Source: Cryphonectria parasitica EP155 (Eukaryota; Ascomycota; Sordariomycetes; Diaporthales; Cryphonectriaceae). From it: 64,000 bases of DNA. Under the pieces are notes generated by a model. The model was not told the origin of the DNA and ran no database searches. It saw nothing but the letters and a program-made list of their open reading frames with translations. The stretch's first letter is position 1. Each line of letters opens with the position of its first letter. Below are positions 11,343 through 22,672 of this stretch, piece by piece. The translations under genes and the position numbers were made by a program. The stretch is from assembly GCF_011745365.1 (NCBI RefSeq), contig NW_024468913.1:3224001-3288000 (forward strand). The letters run 5' to 3'.

Positions 11343-13087
11343 TTAGTTGTGCGTCGAGTTCTGGCCATTCTCAGCCGTTCTGATAGCCTTATTATGCTCG
11401 TCGTCAGGACGCCCTTGCCCATTCCCGTTTGAGACCGATTGCGTATCGGCTGCTATGCTCTCGAACGAGGCCAGAATCTGGTCTAGCTTGCTCTCCAGGT
11501 TCGTCAAGTTCACCTCAAGCGCCGTGGCGGTTTGTTCACCACTGGAGAGAATGTCCGTGTTAGTTGTTTGATCTGATAGGCCCATCCAGACTGGTCCACG
11601 CTCCTGGCTGAGACTGGACGAATATGAGTGACAAGATGGTAGGGAGGACGACTACAAAGATCCGGAAAAATTCAAAGCTAAGCCGGTAACAAGGGGAGAA
11701 GAGAAAAGAATGAGGGATGAAAAAGAAAAAAAAGGAAAGCTGCCAGAGCATCAAGCCCAAGGTGTTGCACTGCTCGCACCTCAAGCTGTGTTCGTGTCTC
11801 ACAGAGCATACCGTACTTGCCGCCATACAACAACCTTGTGTTAAACGATGGTGTACGAGACAGCGCCGAACAATTACCAGACACGCCTAGGTAGGGCACA
11901 GACCCTGTCATGCAGGAAGGATGCTGAGGGACCAGAGCAGCAACTGCAACCCCGGACGCAAGATTCCGCCGTCTTGGGATGGTACAGCGGAAACCCATGA
12001 AAGTCCATGTTTGTCTGGATCGGATTCGCCAAAAATACGATCCAAGGGCGAGCCGTGGTGAGCCGCTTGGGGGGCGGGGGGCGTGTGGCTGATGGTCTAG
12101 ACCACACACCTCGCCCGCCTTTTCGGGGGAGGGGAGGAAATTGTCCGCGCTCGTCCTGGTCACGAGGCACTGGCCTGATGAAGTGAGCTAAACGCATTGC
12201 ATCAACCCTCTCAGCATTCCAGACCTGCTCGTCCGGGTGCTGCACCCGAGAACTCTGGCTTCATGGACGAGGAGAAAAAACTCTAGAACATCGAAGCCCG
12301 ATCATAAAAAGGGGCGGTTGCTCTGTCTACAGCCTGGCGCGCCACTTGGGGCGAGACCGAGCGAAGCCGTCGGAGCAATTAGGCCGTGGCCATGGGGGAA
12401 GTGTGAGAGGTTGACCTAAACATGGAGAGCCAACAGCGGGTTTTAGGAAAATTGGGCCTCCTGGCTTACCGAGCAAGGTCTTTGAAGGCCTAGAACATGG
12501 TGTGTCAGTATGTACTGTGTGCATATGGGTTGCCGATATCAGTCAGATGCAGGTCTCCCGGATGAGTGTGACAGGACCGTTTTTTTTTCGGTTCTTTCTG
12601 CTTTCCAGGACAGCAAGGGGGGGAAAGATGCAATAGGCAGATCATTCGTTGATCAGATGGGTATTCCGAGGCAACCGGAAATTCCCCCAAGCAACCAATA
12701 TCCATTAAAACGGGGACAGTGTGGGGAGAGGGGACCGCTAGGTGAGTGGTTCTTGCTTTGAGTAGGAGGAGGAGGATGCCATAACAACCCTCGTCGTGTG
12801 GCTGATAGGACCAGTAATGAAGGGACACGACCCCAACAGGCACGACACAGTAAAACACGTGGGACCTGGTCTAAAACAAGAGAAGAAGAAGGAAAAAAAG
12901 GGGGGCCACAAGGGGGAGGGTGTTTACTGACCTGTGCAAGCTCCTGTTCAGTTCTCGGTGCTCTGAGATTCGTCATCTGTGACTGAGGGCCGGAGATTTC
13001 TGCGTCCCCAGCCTCTCTTTGGGGCTGCGAAGATGGGGCTGACGATCCACCATCGCTGTTGTCGTGTGGCTGGGCAGATGGAGACAT
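11343..13087 (-). CDS. Small fungal coiled-coil protein, function unknown
   Basis: I propose three exons: 13087-12932, 12489-12470 (20 nt) and 11541-11343, encoding 124 aa. Donors are GTCAGT and GTAAGC. Both acceptors follow good branch sites (CTGAC..TTCTAG and CTAAC..CTCCAG). The phases close only with the microexon, giving TEQELAQ|AFKDLAR|GEQTATALE, a continuous amphipathic helix leading into VNLTNLESKLDQILASFE. The N-terminus (Ser/Pro/Gln-rich) and C-terminus (Gly/Asn-rich) look disordered. The protein resembles small coiled-coil assembly factors in shape only; I do not recognise the family. The introns (442 and 928 nt) are very long for this genome and contain no credible ORF. Start choice: the ATG at 13087 is the first in frame. 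Confidence 0.7.
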
Positions 13088-13825
13088 GAAGAATTTGTCG
13101 TTTGGGGATGGGCCCAAGCGAAGCGATCAAAGGGCAATGCAAAGTGAGAACCTTTCGTTCCGAGGTCCCAAAGCGCAGATCGACCCCTGATGAGTGGCGG
13201 CCCGGTGCTGCGCGGATCAGGGTGAGAGTTGTGGTGGCGATGATGACGATGATGCTGCTCTTTGATAAGTCGCTGGCTGATGACTGATCCCAGGGAGGGG
13301 GTTTCGAGACTCAGGGTTCCAGCGTCTAGAAGAAGCTCGCCAGGGACTTTGGGTTGAGTCGATGGCCCGTCCGATGAAAGGTGTCAAAAAGGGGTCCAAT
13401 GCAGGTGATGAGCGGCCTGGCAGTTCTGCAGGGAAAGTTTTGCTGGACGGCTCAGACCAATCGATAAGTCGTGTACTGTGCTTGCTGGCTGGCTGTAGGC
13501 GACCACTGAAAAGGGGTCCAAAGTATGTGATGGTCAAGTCCTGTCTTCCTTTGTGATAGCGATGCAACGTCTACTGCACACAGCACTAAAAGAAGGAAGG
13601 CCCTTTCTTAGTCGGTTCGCCGCCCATCTGGAGGTTTTTCTTTAGGTTTAGCGGCGGCCAACCAAAGCTACGTACCAATCCAGGCTAGTTCAAAAATGTC
13701 TGCCGGCAACCGCAGGTCGTCTGATTGGTTCTGCCCCAGTCCTTCCGCGGACATCGAGATCTAGAATCTGCCATCTCGTGATGTCCTTTTCCCATCCCGT
13801 GGTTTTTCTAAGGTTAGAAAAGAAG

Positions 13826-13852
13826 AAAAAAAAAAAAAAAAGGGGGGGGGGG
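13826..13852. repeat. A16-G11 compound homopolymer
   Basis: Sixteen A are followed immediately by eleven G on the plus strand, in intergenic DNA. Confidence 0.95.
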
Positions 13853-15189
13853 TAAATGACACGCTCTGCAGATTTGTCGAAATTGATAGCAAATGTTGAT
13901 ATCAAATGTTGACATTGCATAGCACCTAAGGGACGGGTTGATTGTTGTTCACTGTTAAGCATAATGGTAACTGCTGGTATGGTGGTGTGCTCATGCAAGT
14001 GCTTCACATCGAGATTGACGTGATTGTTTGCTGGAGCCAGAGAACGAGGCAGGTGTTCGATCATCCTCTTGGGTGCTGTTGTGCTCCCGCAGCAGATGAT
14101 GAAACTTGGGGTTGGATGGTGACGCTGGCGTTGGCCCTAGAGATCATGAGTAGACGGCGCCGGCGTTGTTGCCGGTCCAATCCCAGCCGCCTGGTATGGA
14201 ATTCTCCCTCATGGGACTTTTGATCCCGTCCATAGCGTGCATGGCAATCTCGCACATTCCCCAAACACTCCCGCATGCGCAATTCTACCTGAAAAATTGA
14301 ATTAGGCCGAAAAAGATCGACGGACTATCAACGGTGCGTGACTGTGGCGCAAGTGGACTACCAATGAACTACGATGTCTTTTTGTGGAGGAGATCGCCTG
14401 TGGGCTCTGGGATATTGTGTCATTTGTGCGCGTCGATGAGAAGTAATAATAGTATGGCATATGGTACTACGCGTTCTGCTGAGCTGCCATCACAGAACCT
14501 CCAGGGGGTGAATCCCCCGTTGAGCCGGGGCTGTTCATCATGGCACATTTCAGGAAGCAGGAGGAGCTCTATCCCTGTCGCCTGTATACTGCATATCCCG
14601 ATGCATCGTGTCAATGTCGATCTGATACCTCGTCCTCACCGGAGTTCACTTCTTGAAAGAGCGTCACTTACTCACTCAGGATGTATCCCCTGAGCGGGTA
14701 CTGGTATCCCTCCGGAGCACTGCAGGTTCAGGAGCCTTGGCGAAGTCTAGTAGGCAGTAGCCATGTTTTGTGTGGGTTTATTTTGCGGATGGTGACGAGG
14801 AATGCTGATAGCTCCAAGTGTAATGGTTGATCCCACAGGGAAAAGGATGGATGCGGGCTGTACCGTCTTGCTCTCGTCTGCTCGTCTGCTCGTACTGGTG
14901 CTCCATTTGCGTGTGTGTGAGATGACTTGGGAAAAAAAGAAATCCTTTGGTGTGTGGTGTAGAACAAGGCCGAATGTGAACATGTAGGGATGGACGTTGC
15001 GCCTTATCGATCGTGTGGCCTAGTAGTCTGGATTTTTACATAGTAGGAGGTGTAAGTGGTCAGGCAGTGTATGATAGGTCGTGAGCACTACGATGTGTGC
15101 AAGATGGTCCGCGAGCGTAGTAACGAATCATACTACGTATTATGTAGTGCGAGGGCGGACGACGACGCGGCACAAAAATATCCCAAGCG

Positions 15190-15209
15190 CCCCCCCCCCC
15201 CCCCCCCCC
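15190..15209. repeat. Poly-C run (20)
   Basis: Twenty consecutive C, the longest G/C homopolymer in the window, in intergenic DNA. Its exact length may be uncertain in sequencing. Confidence 0.9.
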
Positions 15210-18174
15210 ACAGAGGATATGCTACCGGAGACACATGGACTTTGCAGCAGAACTTTGTGTGATAGCCGCACTACCTCAGCATCTGAGGTCATCCCGCTTT
15301 TGGGGTTTGCGCTAGAAACCCAAAAATGAAGCCTAGCCTGAAGAGGTCAGAGGCCGGCCTGCATGTCAGGAGACATGTCGGCTGGGACCCACTGCCACAT
15401 CGTCGATCGTCCTGCCAACGCCCGATTCGAGCGCGGTCCATCCACTGGCCATCGCCAAACATGAATACAATCGGGACAAGGAATCGACAGCAATCGACAG
15501 TGGTTCAGTCCAGCCAATCACCGAGCCGCGCGGAACTGTACAGTGCTATGGCCACTGATTCGCTAAACTTGCTGGGAATAAGGACGCGATGAAGACAATA
15601 GTACGGCATCTGTGCAGTTCGGGAAAGGGATTGACAAATCAAATTGTATAGTGGCCAACCTGCACAAAGAAGGAGGGGGGTTAACCAAAGGAAGAGGAAG
15701 GGAGGAACAGAATGGGAAAGAGAGATACTTCACAAAAGCCCGATTGAGAAGGCAAGTACGATCCAGGACTGACAAGCAGTTAAACCCAAATTCGGCGTCC
15801 AGAAAAAAAAATCGTCCAAGCCGTTCGTCATCCTCCGTCGAAGCTGGCCAATGAATGATTCATTGGTCTGGGCCTGCCGCGTGCGAAAAAGCCCATCCTT
15901 CCCTGATGACAAGCTTGCCCGCGGTCTACGGTATTGTTCAGAATTCCCATCCAGATCGTACGTTCCCTTGTGCGGCGGCCGCCACACCCTTCCCCAGGAT
16001 GGATCGAGATCTGGCAGACAAGTGTCCTTATCTTCCACTTTGCCATGGCCCAGGGTCACTGACAGGTATCTGCGACGTCACACAGCCCGTTTCAATCTCA
16101 CACCGAACAATATCGGTCATCCTTCTCCTCGGGGCCTCCCAGGGCGAAACGTTCGTGAACGGGAGCTCTGCTGCATCGAGATCTCTAGCCAGGTCCATTG
16201 TTACGGAAACTCTCGTCGAGTCAGCATCCTCTGAGAACGACGAACCTGCCTCATCATGCCGCAGGTGACATTTGGCTGCCGCTCGTTATGTTCTGGCACC
16301 AAGAACGTACCCAGCCTGCTAACACTCGCAAGGCGTCTGCTGGGACGTTAACGAGCCCTTCAAGATGATGTCGGACTCGACCCCCACAGCCTCCGACAGC
16401 TTGTTCAGTGGTCCAGAAAGTGGCCAGAGAGGAATATTATTCAGGGTTTTGGTGCTCAGGAAGCCTTGTTTTTCACTTGTTTGGTTCTCGAACAGATCCT
16501 CGGTATCCATCGCAAGACGCATCCAGCCCAGAGCGAGAGAGGCATTGGGTCAGTACGGCTAGCTCTCCCCCAGCGCAAATGCTCACATGTACTTCCCGTC
16601 TAGGCCAAGCGTGGTCGACGGGGTCTGAGTATCTTTTACCTGGCGGTACATTTGATCCCATTTTTTTCTGGTCTGGGATCGCGATGGCCCACCCCTTCTC
16701 TGCGCCCACAACTATTCCCTGGCAACTCCCCAGGCCTGGTCAGGTCCGCCTGGCGGCCTGGCACGACTGGCAGGCTTGCTTGGCATTTACTTAGTACCAG
16801 GTGGATGGAAGTTGTTGGTTGCAGTCCAATTAAAATGCTGAGACTGGCGGAGGCTGCCCACGGCCTCGTCTTCCGGAGCCACACAGCGCACCCCGTGTCC
16901 AAACCTCATTCCGGGATCTGCTGTGGGTACATAGTACGGGGACAGTACAGACAGACCACACCTCACAGCACACAGGGTTGTCCTTGGCCTGCGCCAGCCT
17001 GGCCTGCCTTAGCCCCAAGGTTTCTCTCTACTCGAGTCCACAAAAGCGCGGCTGTCAGACCCACGTCCATCGACAGCCATCGTCCAGACCTCGAGAAGGT
17101 ACCTGGCATCCTGTACCTGACTCTTGACTCTTCCACCTCCACAGTATTTCTACGGGCGACGGGGGTGGGGGGGAAGGGAAACGATTTTCTATTCCCCCTG
17201 TGAGACGTGACATAATTTCTCATAACCCTGCATCGGCTTCTTTGCTCTTGATCTACTCTACCTCATCGCTTACCTTGGTCCACAATCCACAACCTCCTTC
17301 TCAACCCTTCGTCAGTACGCCCAAAGTATCCACCCTCGACTGTTTCTCCCCTCCTCCCACGTTCAGACCCGTCGAGCTTGACTGTATGGTATGTCCCAGG
17401 CCAATCCTCGTCATTCTATGGCAAGTTGCGAGACCCCGCCAAAGCACATCTCGTGGCATGCCTGCACGTTTGGTGTATTACTGCCTGTCATCGAGATTCC
17501 CACCGGCTCATCCACTTCCGATGGGGAATTGCCATCACAAGAAGAAAAAACCACCACAACCCCCCCCGTTCAACTGACTCCCTCTGCTTGGCACACACAC
17601 AAAGCCCTGAACCTTTTCCCCATCACTCAGAGACTGGCATTCCTTTCAAGATCTATCTCGCAGAGTCACTCTCAACGTACCGCCCTCAGCAACTGATGAT
17701 ATCCTGCTCCGAATAGAATCAAAATTTACTCGGACCGTACATTCGACCAACCCTTCCCCTGACCGCACATCCGCCGCGAGGCAGACATTTTCCGAACAGT
17801 CCACACATGTAAACGGAGTCGCATACCTCCCGCAACCGACCACGGTGACCGAGTCTTTGCCCAGGCACTGACCAACAAGTCGACATCTCAGACCTGGCAG
17901 GCACCCGACAACGAGACTCGAACCTGGGAGACTGTGGCATTCTAGCACGCACAAGTGGTCGGCGAACAACGCCAGCCCGAGGGTCATCCGCTTGTGGTCT
18001 CGCCGCCGCCGCGTCGTCCCGACCCTCGCCCCGACGAAGAATTGTCTCAACCCTGTCACGGCGTTCTGATTCCCACTGGGATCGAACCACTATTCGTTGT
18101 TTAGGATTGGGGGCAGCCTCGAAGCTGTGCACCGCAGACCGAACCCTGCCAGAACACGGCATTCATCATTCTGC

Positions 18175-20581
18175 ATGTCTCCAAGACTGGCGGACATTTT
18201 CGGCGAGCTAGGGATCTCGCAGTATCTCGATGCCTTCGTCGACCAGGGATTTGACACGTGGGAGACAATCCTAGATATTACAGAGTCGGACTTGTGAGTA
18301 GTTGGTTGAATGCGAGCAAGGGCCAACATTGCGAAACATGTCGTTTTGCTAACTCTGTTGGATGTCTTTCCAGGGACGCGTTGGGTGTTAAACTAGGTCA
18401 TCGAAGAGTAAGTATCAGCATTTGAAAGTGGCATGGGCGCGAAGATTATGGGCTTGCTAACACGTCGGAATAGAAATTGCAAAGACGAATCGCCAATGCA
18501 AGAGGCATAGCACCGACCGCCACCCTCGTCTCACCAACCCAGGCGAATGTTGAAGATACTCGGAACGATGCACACAGACCTGACGCCCATGCGCCGTCCG
18601 CGGGTGATGGCCGCGACGGCGGGACCCAGCCAGTTGTTCAAAAACGAAAATATCGAAGGCATCCGAAGGTAAGACTTCTTCTGCACCAGTCAGCTTGCTA
18701 TAGAGCGGGAGCCATCGGTTCGCGACCGACAAATCTCATCGCCTTGACATGCTGCACTCATTGTGTTCATTTTGATGAGAGAGGAGAAGATGAACTGGAT
18801 TGGCTAACTTGTGCGTTGTTTTATTAAAGCCGGACCAAAATGCGCCCGAACGCCCCCCTTCTGCATATGTCCTGTTCTCCAACAGTAAGTTCGCCACCTC
18901 TTACTAATCTTGTCGATCTTTGTGTGTTTTTCATCATGTTGCCAAGTGCTTCTCTTATCTTTTTACCTTTCATTCGACTTCTGCGCGACGTCGTGACAGG
19001 CTTGGGTCGGCTTTTGGCTTTGTGTGTGGAGATGAGACTAACGTTGTGGTCGTCACTTCTCCAGAAATGAGGGAGGACTTGAAAGGTCAAAATCTGACGT
19101 TCACCGAGATCGCAAAGCTTGTTGGAGAGAACTGGCAAGGCTTGACGCATACCGAAAAGGAACCATTTGAGCGACAGGCTCAAACGGCCAAGGAAAAGTT
19201 CACACACGACCTGGCCGAGTACAAGAAGACGCCTGCATACCAAAAGTATCTGGTATATCTCCAGGAGTTCAAGGCCAAATACGGAGACCACAAGCCTCAA
19301 GGTTAGGGAGCCCCAGCCGCCCAGTTTGCTTTATTCCGTCTTCTTTTAACATCATTTTCCTTGGCAGAAAAAGACAACGCAAAGAGGGTTCGATTATCGG
19401 ATCTTCATATCGGCGAGCCCAGTGGCAAATCCAATCATGTCTCGCATACCGCAAGCGCTGGAAGCGTTGGAGAACCCACTGCTAGTAGTGGTGAGCCGCC
19501 AGCAAGACGGCGGAGAATAGACTCGCTCGTATCGAACGGAGAGTCGTGCTACGCGCCTTCTGTGGCGTCGGCTTCCCAACGAACCCCTGGCGAGGAATCT
19601 AATCTTGCCTCACCAACCACTGGGTACTTTGAACGCCGCCGAGAGCCCTCACCTGGCTTTGCGGTGAGCCCTAAGGATAACTCCAGCCAGCCACCGAGTA
19701 AGGGAGTGCGAATAGACCCGATGTATGCGGATGGACCTCGTCCTCGCCCTGAACCGGCTGGGCCGCTTCGACATCTGCCTTCCCTCTCTGATATGTTTGA
19801 TGGCCGCCCCGTACAGAACGGCATGCCATCATCCTATCCCGGCGAGGCAGCAGTGCCCACCTTCACAATCCTGCCACGAGGCTACCAGACAAATAGTCCC
19901 GCACTCACGCCAAGCACCTCTGGCAGCGAATCACGGCCACCATCTTTGATGAAGGACCAGTCGGCGGGGAGCATGTCGTCCGGAAGTGGAAGCTCATCAT
20001 ACAACAGCTATCCCCGGACCCCCATCGAGGGATCTCTACCCATCCATGCTCTCTTGACAGGAGGCGGCGGTGGCGGGAGCAGCAGCAAGCAATTTGCCCC
20101 CCCTCCCCCGGACTCGTCCCTTCCAACAGGCCCTGTTCTGTATCGATCCATGTCTCCTGATGAGAGAGGACTACGCCCATACCGGTCGGCGCCAGAACGG
20201 CCTCGCAGCGAGTCGGTGTCGGCGGGCCCTATTGTTCCACATCCCATGGGTAGGGTTCCAAGATGGCCGCCCCGTTTGTCGTTCTTGAGAAACGTCACTA
20301 ATCAGCGCGCTGCAGGTTACTATTCCCCACACTCACACGTTCCTAATCACATATCACCACCACCTAATCATATTCCACCCATGCCTTCAACACACCCTGG
20401 GTTCTCATTTGGGTTTAACAAGACTAGGCCTGGCTTACCGCCTGTGTCAGCTCCGCCCATAAGCTCGAACTCAACCGCATCACCTCCTACCCCTGGACCA
20501 GGCGGGAAGGGCGACGCTGGGCTGGATGGTATCAGCGCACTTCTCCAGGCTGATAAGATTTCAGATCGCCGCCTGGTGTAG
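18175..20581 (+). CDS. SAM domain + HMG-box nuclear protein
   Basis: Six exons: 18175-18293, 18374-18407 (34 nt), 18474-18668, 18830-18884, 19065-19301 and 19368-20581; about 617 aa, or 595 if a probable in-frame intron at 20250-20315 is removed. Residues 2-60 form a SAM domain (SPRLADIFGELGISQYLDAF, then ALGVKLGHRRKLQRRIA). Residues about 117-190 form an HMG box (PERPPSAYVLFSNKMREDL, then FTEIAKLVGENWQGLTHTEK and EPFERQAQTAKEKF). HMG boxes bend or bind DNA and SAM domains mediate self-association, so a chromatin or transcription factor is likely. The C-terminal 400 residues are Ser/Pro-rich and disordered, with a basic ARRRRID patch that could be a nuclear signal. Every splice join restores family sequence. 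I do not assign a named orthologue. Confidence 0.9.
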
Positions 20582-22672
20582 GGCTGACATTAGCAGAAAC
20601 AAACTTCGAGAAAAGGGACCGCTCCCTATGTTACGAATGCATTCATGATCGTCTCTTACCTAGCTTTCGCTCAAAGACAAGATTTTGTACTATACTTTTC
20701 ACTTAATGGGTTCCACAAGATGGCCACTCTGGCTTTCTTTTTCACCCGCGATGTCGGTGAGCGATGTCAGGTCACGACCAGCGTCAGTCAGCAGTGGTAT
20801 AATCTGATGAGGGTTGCGGGAGACAATGCACATGACAAGAGAAGAAAAAAAAAACAAAAAATCCGGGAGGGCGTCACGGCGTTTTCTCTGGACTATCTTC
20901 TTTTCAACTGTTCTCGTTTACATGGGTTTAATTTCCGAGTCTGCGGTTTTTTACTTTGGTTTTATTAGTTTTATTGTTTACAGGCTACTCGGAAAGAGTG
21001 ACAGGATTTCCTCATGCTGCGATGTACTTTGGCGGAATTTGTATTGCACGGAACGGGAGGGAATTGGCTGTTAAAGGATGGCATGTGCAGAGTTGAGGGA
21101 TCGACGAGACAGATGGTTCCAACACCCGTTGCGCGAGGACCGAACGAAGCCAAGTGTTTGTTTCCCGACAAAGGTCATAAAAAAGAGTCAACGAGCTTGA
21201 GGCCATCAGATCTACTGTGATCTCCCTTCTTCTTTCTCTTGGGAAAGGTGGGAGGGGGTTCAATATAGCGGATAGAACAGCATCCGATCGGGTTGGACGA
21301 TCGGACAGGCGGACGAATGGACGTCATACCGCTATAAAGGCTTGTATATAAAAGTGTCGATACCCCAACAAGATGCCCTCCAGAAAGCTAGTTATCTTTT
21401 TCGTGCCTTTCCCTTTTCTTTCTTCTATCTTCAGTCTTAATGAGTGAAGTAGCCAAACGTATGCCGCATCTCTTGAGACGTCGAGGTCTGCTCGGGAGGA
21501 GATCTCGGGCTCGACCTTTGTCGGTGTCTAGTAGATTCAAGTCCCTAGCCCAAGACTAAAAGACAGGGCATTCATTGAAGAAGAATGAGAGCCGGAACGG
21601 CCCGTTGTTTGTAGAGGAGAGCCACGTTCCACCCCCGTCCCGGGATTTCGCTGGCAATGTCCTCATGAATGGGCCGGCGCTGTTCCATAATGGGGTTTTA
21701 TTTACAAGTAAAATACAATAAAAGTACACACGTCCTCCAGGAGCAAGTGGAACAAAGCATTCTCGTCTCGTACAGCGCTGCCGCCGGGGGGGGGGGGCGT
21801 TTGCGTGCCCTGAGGTATAAGAGGGTGAGGTGAACCCACGATACGATGGCACCTCAGCTGTCAAATGATAAATAGTATGTACTGAGAGGAGAGTAAATTG
21901 GTCCGGATCCTTTGCCAGTGCAGTCGATTGTCTTTTTTTCTTCCTGTTTCTTTTTCCCCTCCCCTGGTTGTTGTTTAGCGCCTGTGTCATTTCCCTACCA
22001 GCCACCAGCGCCTAATTAGGCTTGACCTGGCTGGCTGGGGTTTCCAGCTCTCAGGCCCCGAACTGGATAAGACGGTGGGGATGGCAGATTGGTGGCCCCT
22101 TCCCTGACACCCATCACCCATCACTCATCACCCATCCTCCCCCGCCACCTGCCTGATCCTGGCGTACTGGAGCTTCCCTATCTGGGGCGACACTCTAGCC
22201 GTAGTAGGCCCCCTGCTCAGACCGCCAGAGCGCCCAAGCTCTCCTCCTCCTCCGCTCTCTCCTCTCAGCTGCTTGGGAATCGTGGAGCTATCCAACCAGA
22301 AACCTCTGTTTTTTACCTGGTCGAGGGCAGCAGATACCTTTAGTAGTAGTTGCATTGGGTGTTCCCACCCCAGCCTTCTTTGCCACATAGTGGGAGGTGT
22401 ACCCCAGTCTTTTTTTCCTGCCCTGTACAAACAATCAACCCCAAGAATAACAAGAACGAGAAGACGGACACAATAGCTATTTGGATGACATAGTCCTTTT
22501 TTTTATTTTTTATTTTTTTTATTTTATTTGAATATCCCATCTACACTGAAACCTAGCTCCTCATTGTGCGCCAGCTATTTTTTTTTTATGAGAAAGCAAA
22601 ACAAACACCAAACCGTTGTGACGACACATCAATGCTGGCGACAGAGCAACAACTGCATTTGTCCATGTCAAG
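20582..22672. other. Intergenic: 3' of SAM/HMG gene and promoter of the giant gene
   Basis: About 2.1 kb with no credible ORF. It holds a run of 12 G (21786-21797), a pyrimidine-rich stretch near 22235-22275 and T-rich tracts at 22497-22530 shortly before the giant ORF. The latter two fit a promoter and 5' UTR. Confidence 0.6.
21786..21797. repeat. Poly-G run (12)
   Basis: Twelve consecutive G on the plus strand in intergenic DNA. Confidence 0.9.

Larger units (their letters stand above)
13088..18174. other. 5.1 kb gene-free region upstream of the SAM/HMG-box gene
   Basis: This is the longest stretch without a supported gene. ORFs here are short, overlap on both strands and carry no recognisable motif. 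It contains an A16-G11 tract (13826-13852) and a run of 20 C (15190-15209). From about 17230 to 17360 the plus strand is strongly pyrimidine-rich with CAA/ACA motifs, typical of fungal transcription start regions, so the SAM/HMG-box gene may have a leader of 0.8 kb or more. It also holds the promoter of the small coiled-coil gene. I found no tRNA or transposon remnant by eye. Confidence 0.55.

Noticed and set aside
13690..17716. Assorted 60-180 codon ORFs in the 5.1 kb gap
   Set aside because: They overlap on both strands, lack family motifs, and several start at non-ATG codons; none has convincing splice partners.
17905..18105. tRNA T-loop-like sequences on the minus strand (near 17916 and 18069)
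   Set aside because: The T-stem pairs fail and no matching D-arm, anticodon arm or acceptor stem could be drawn.
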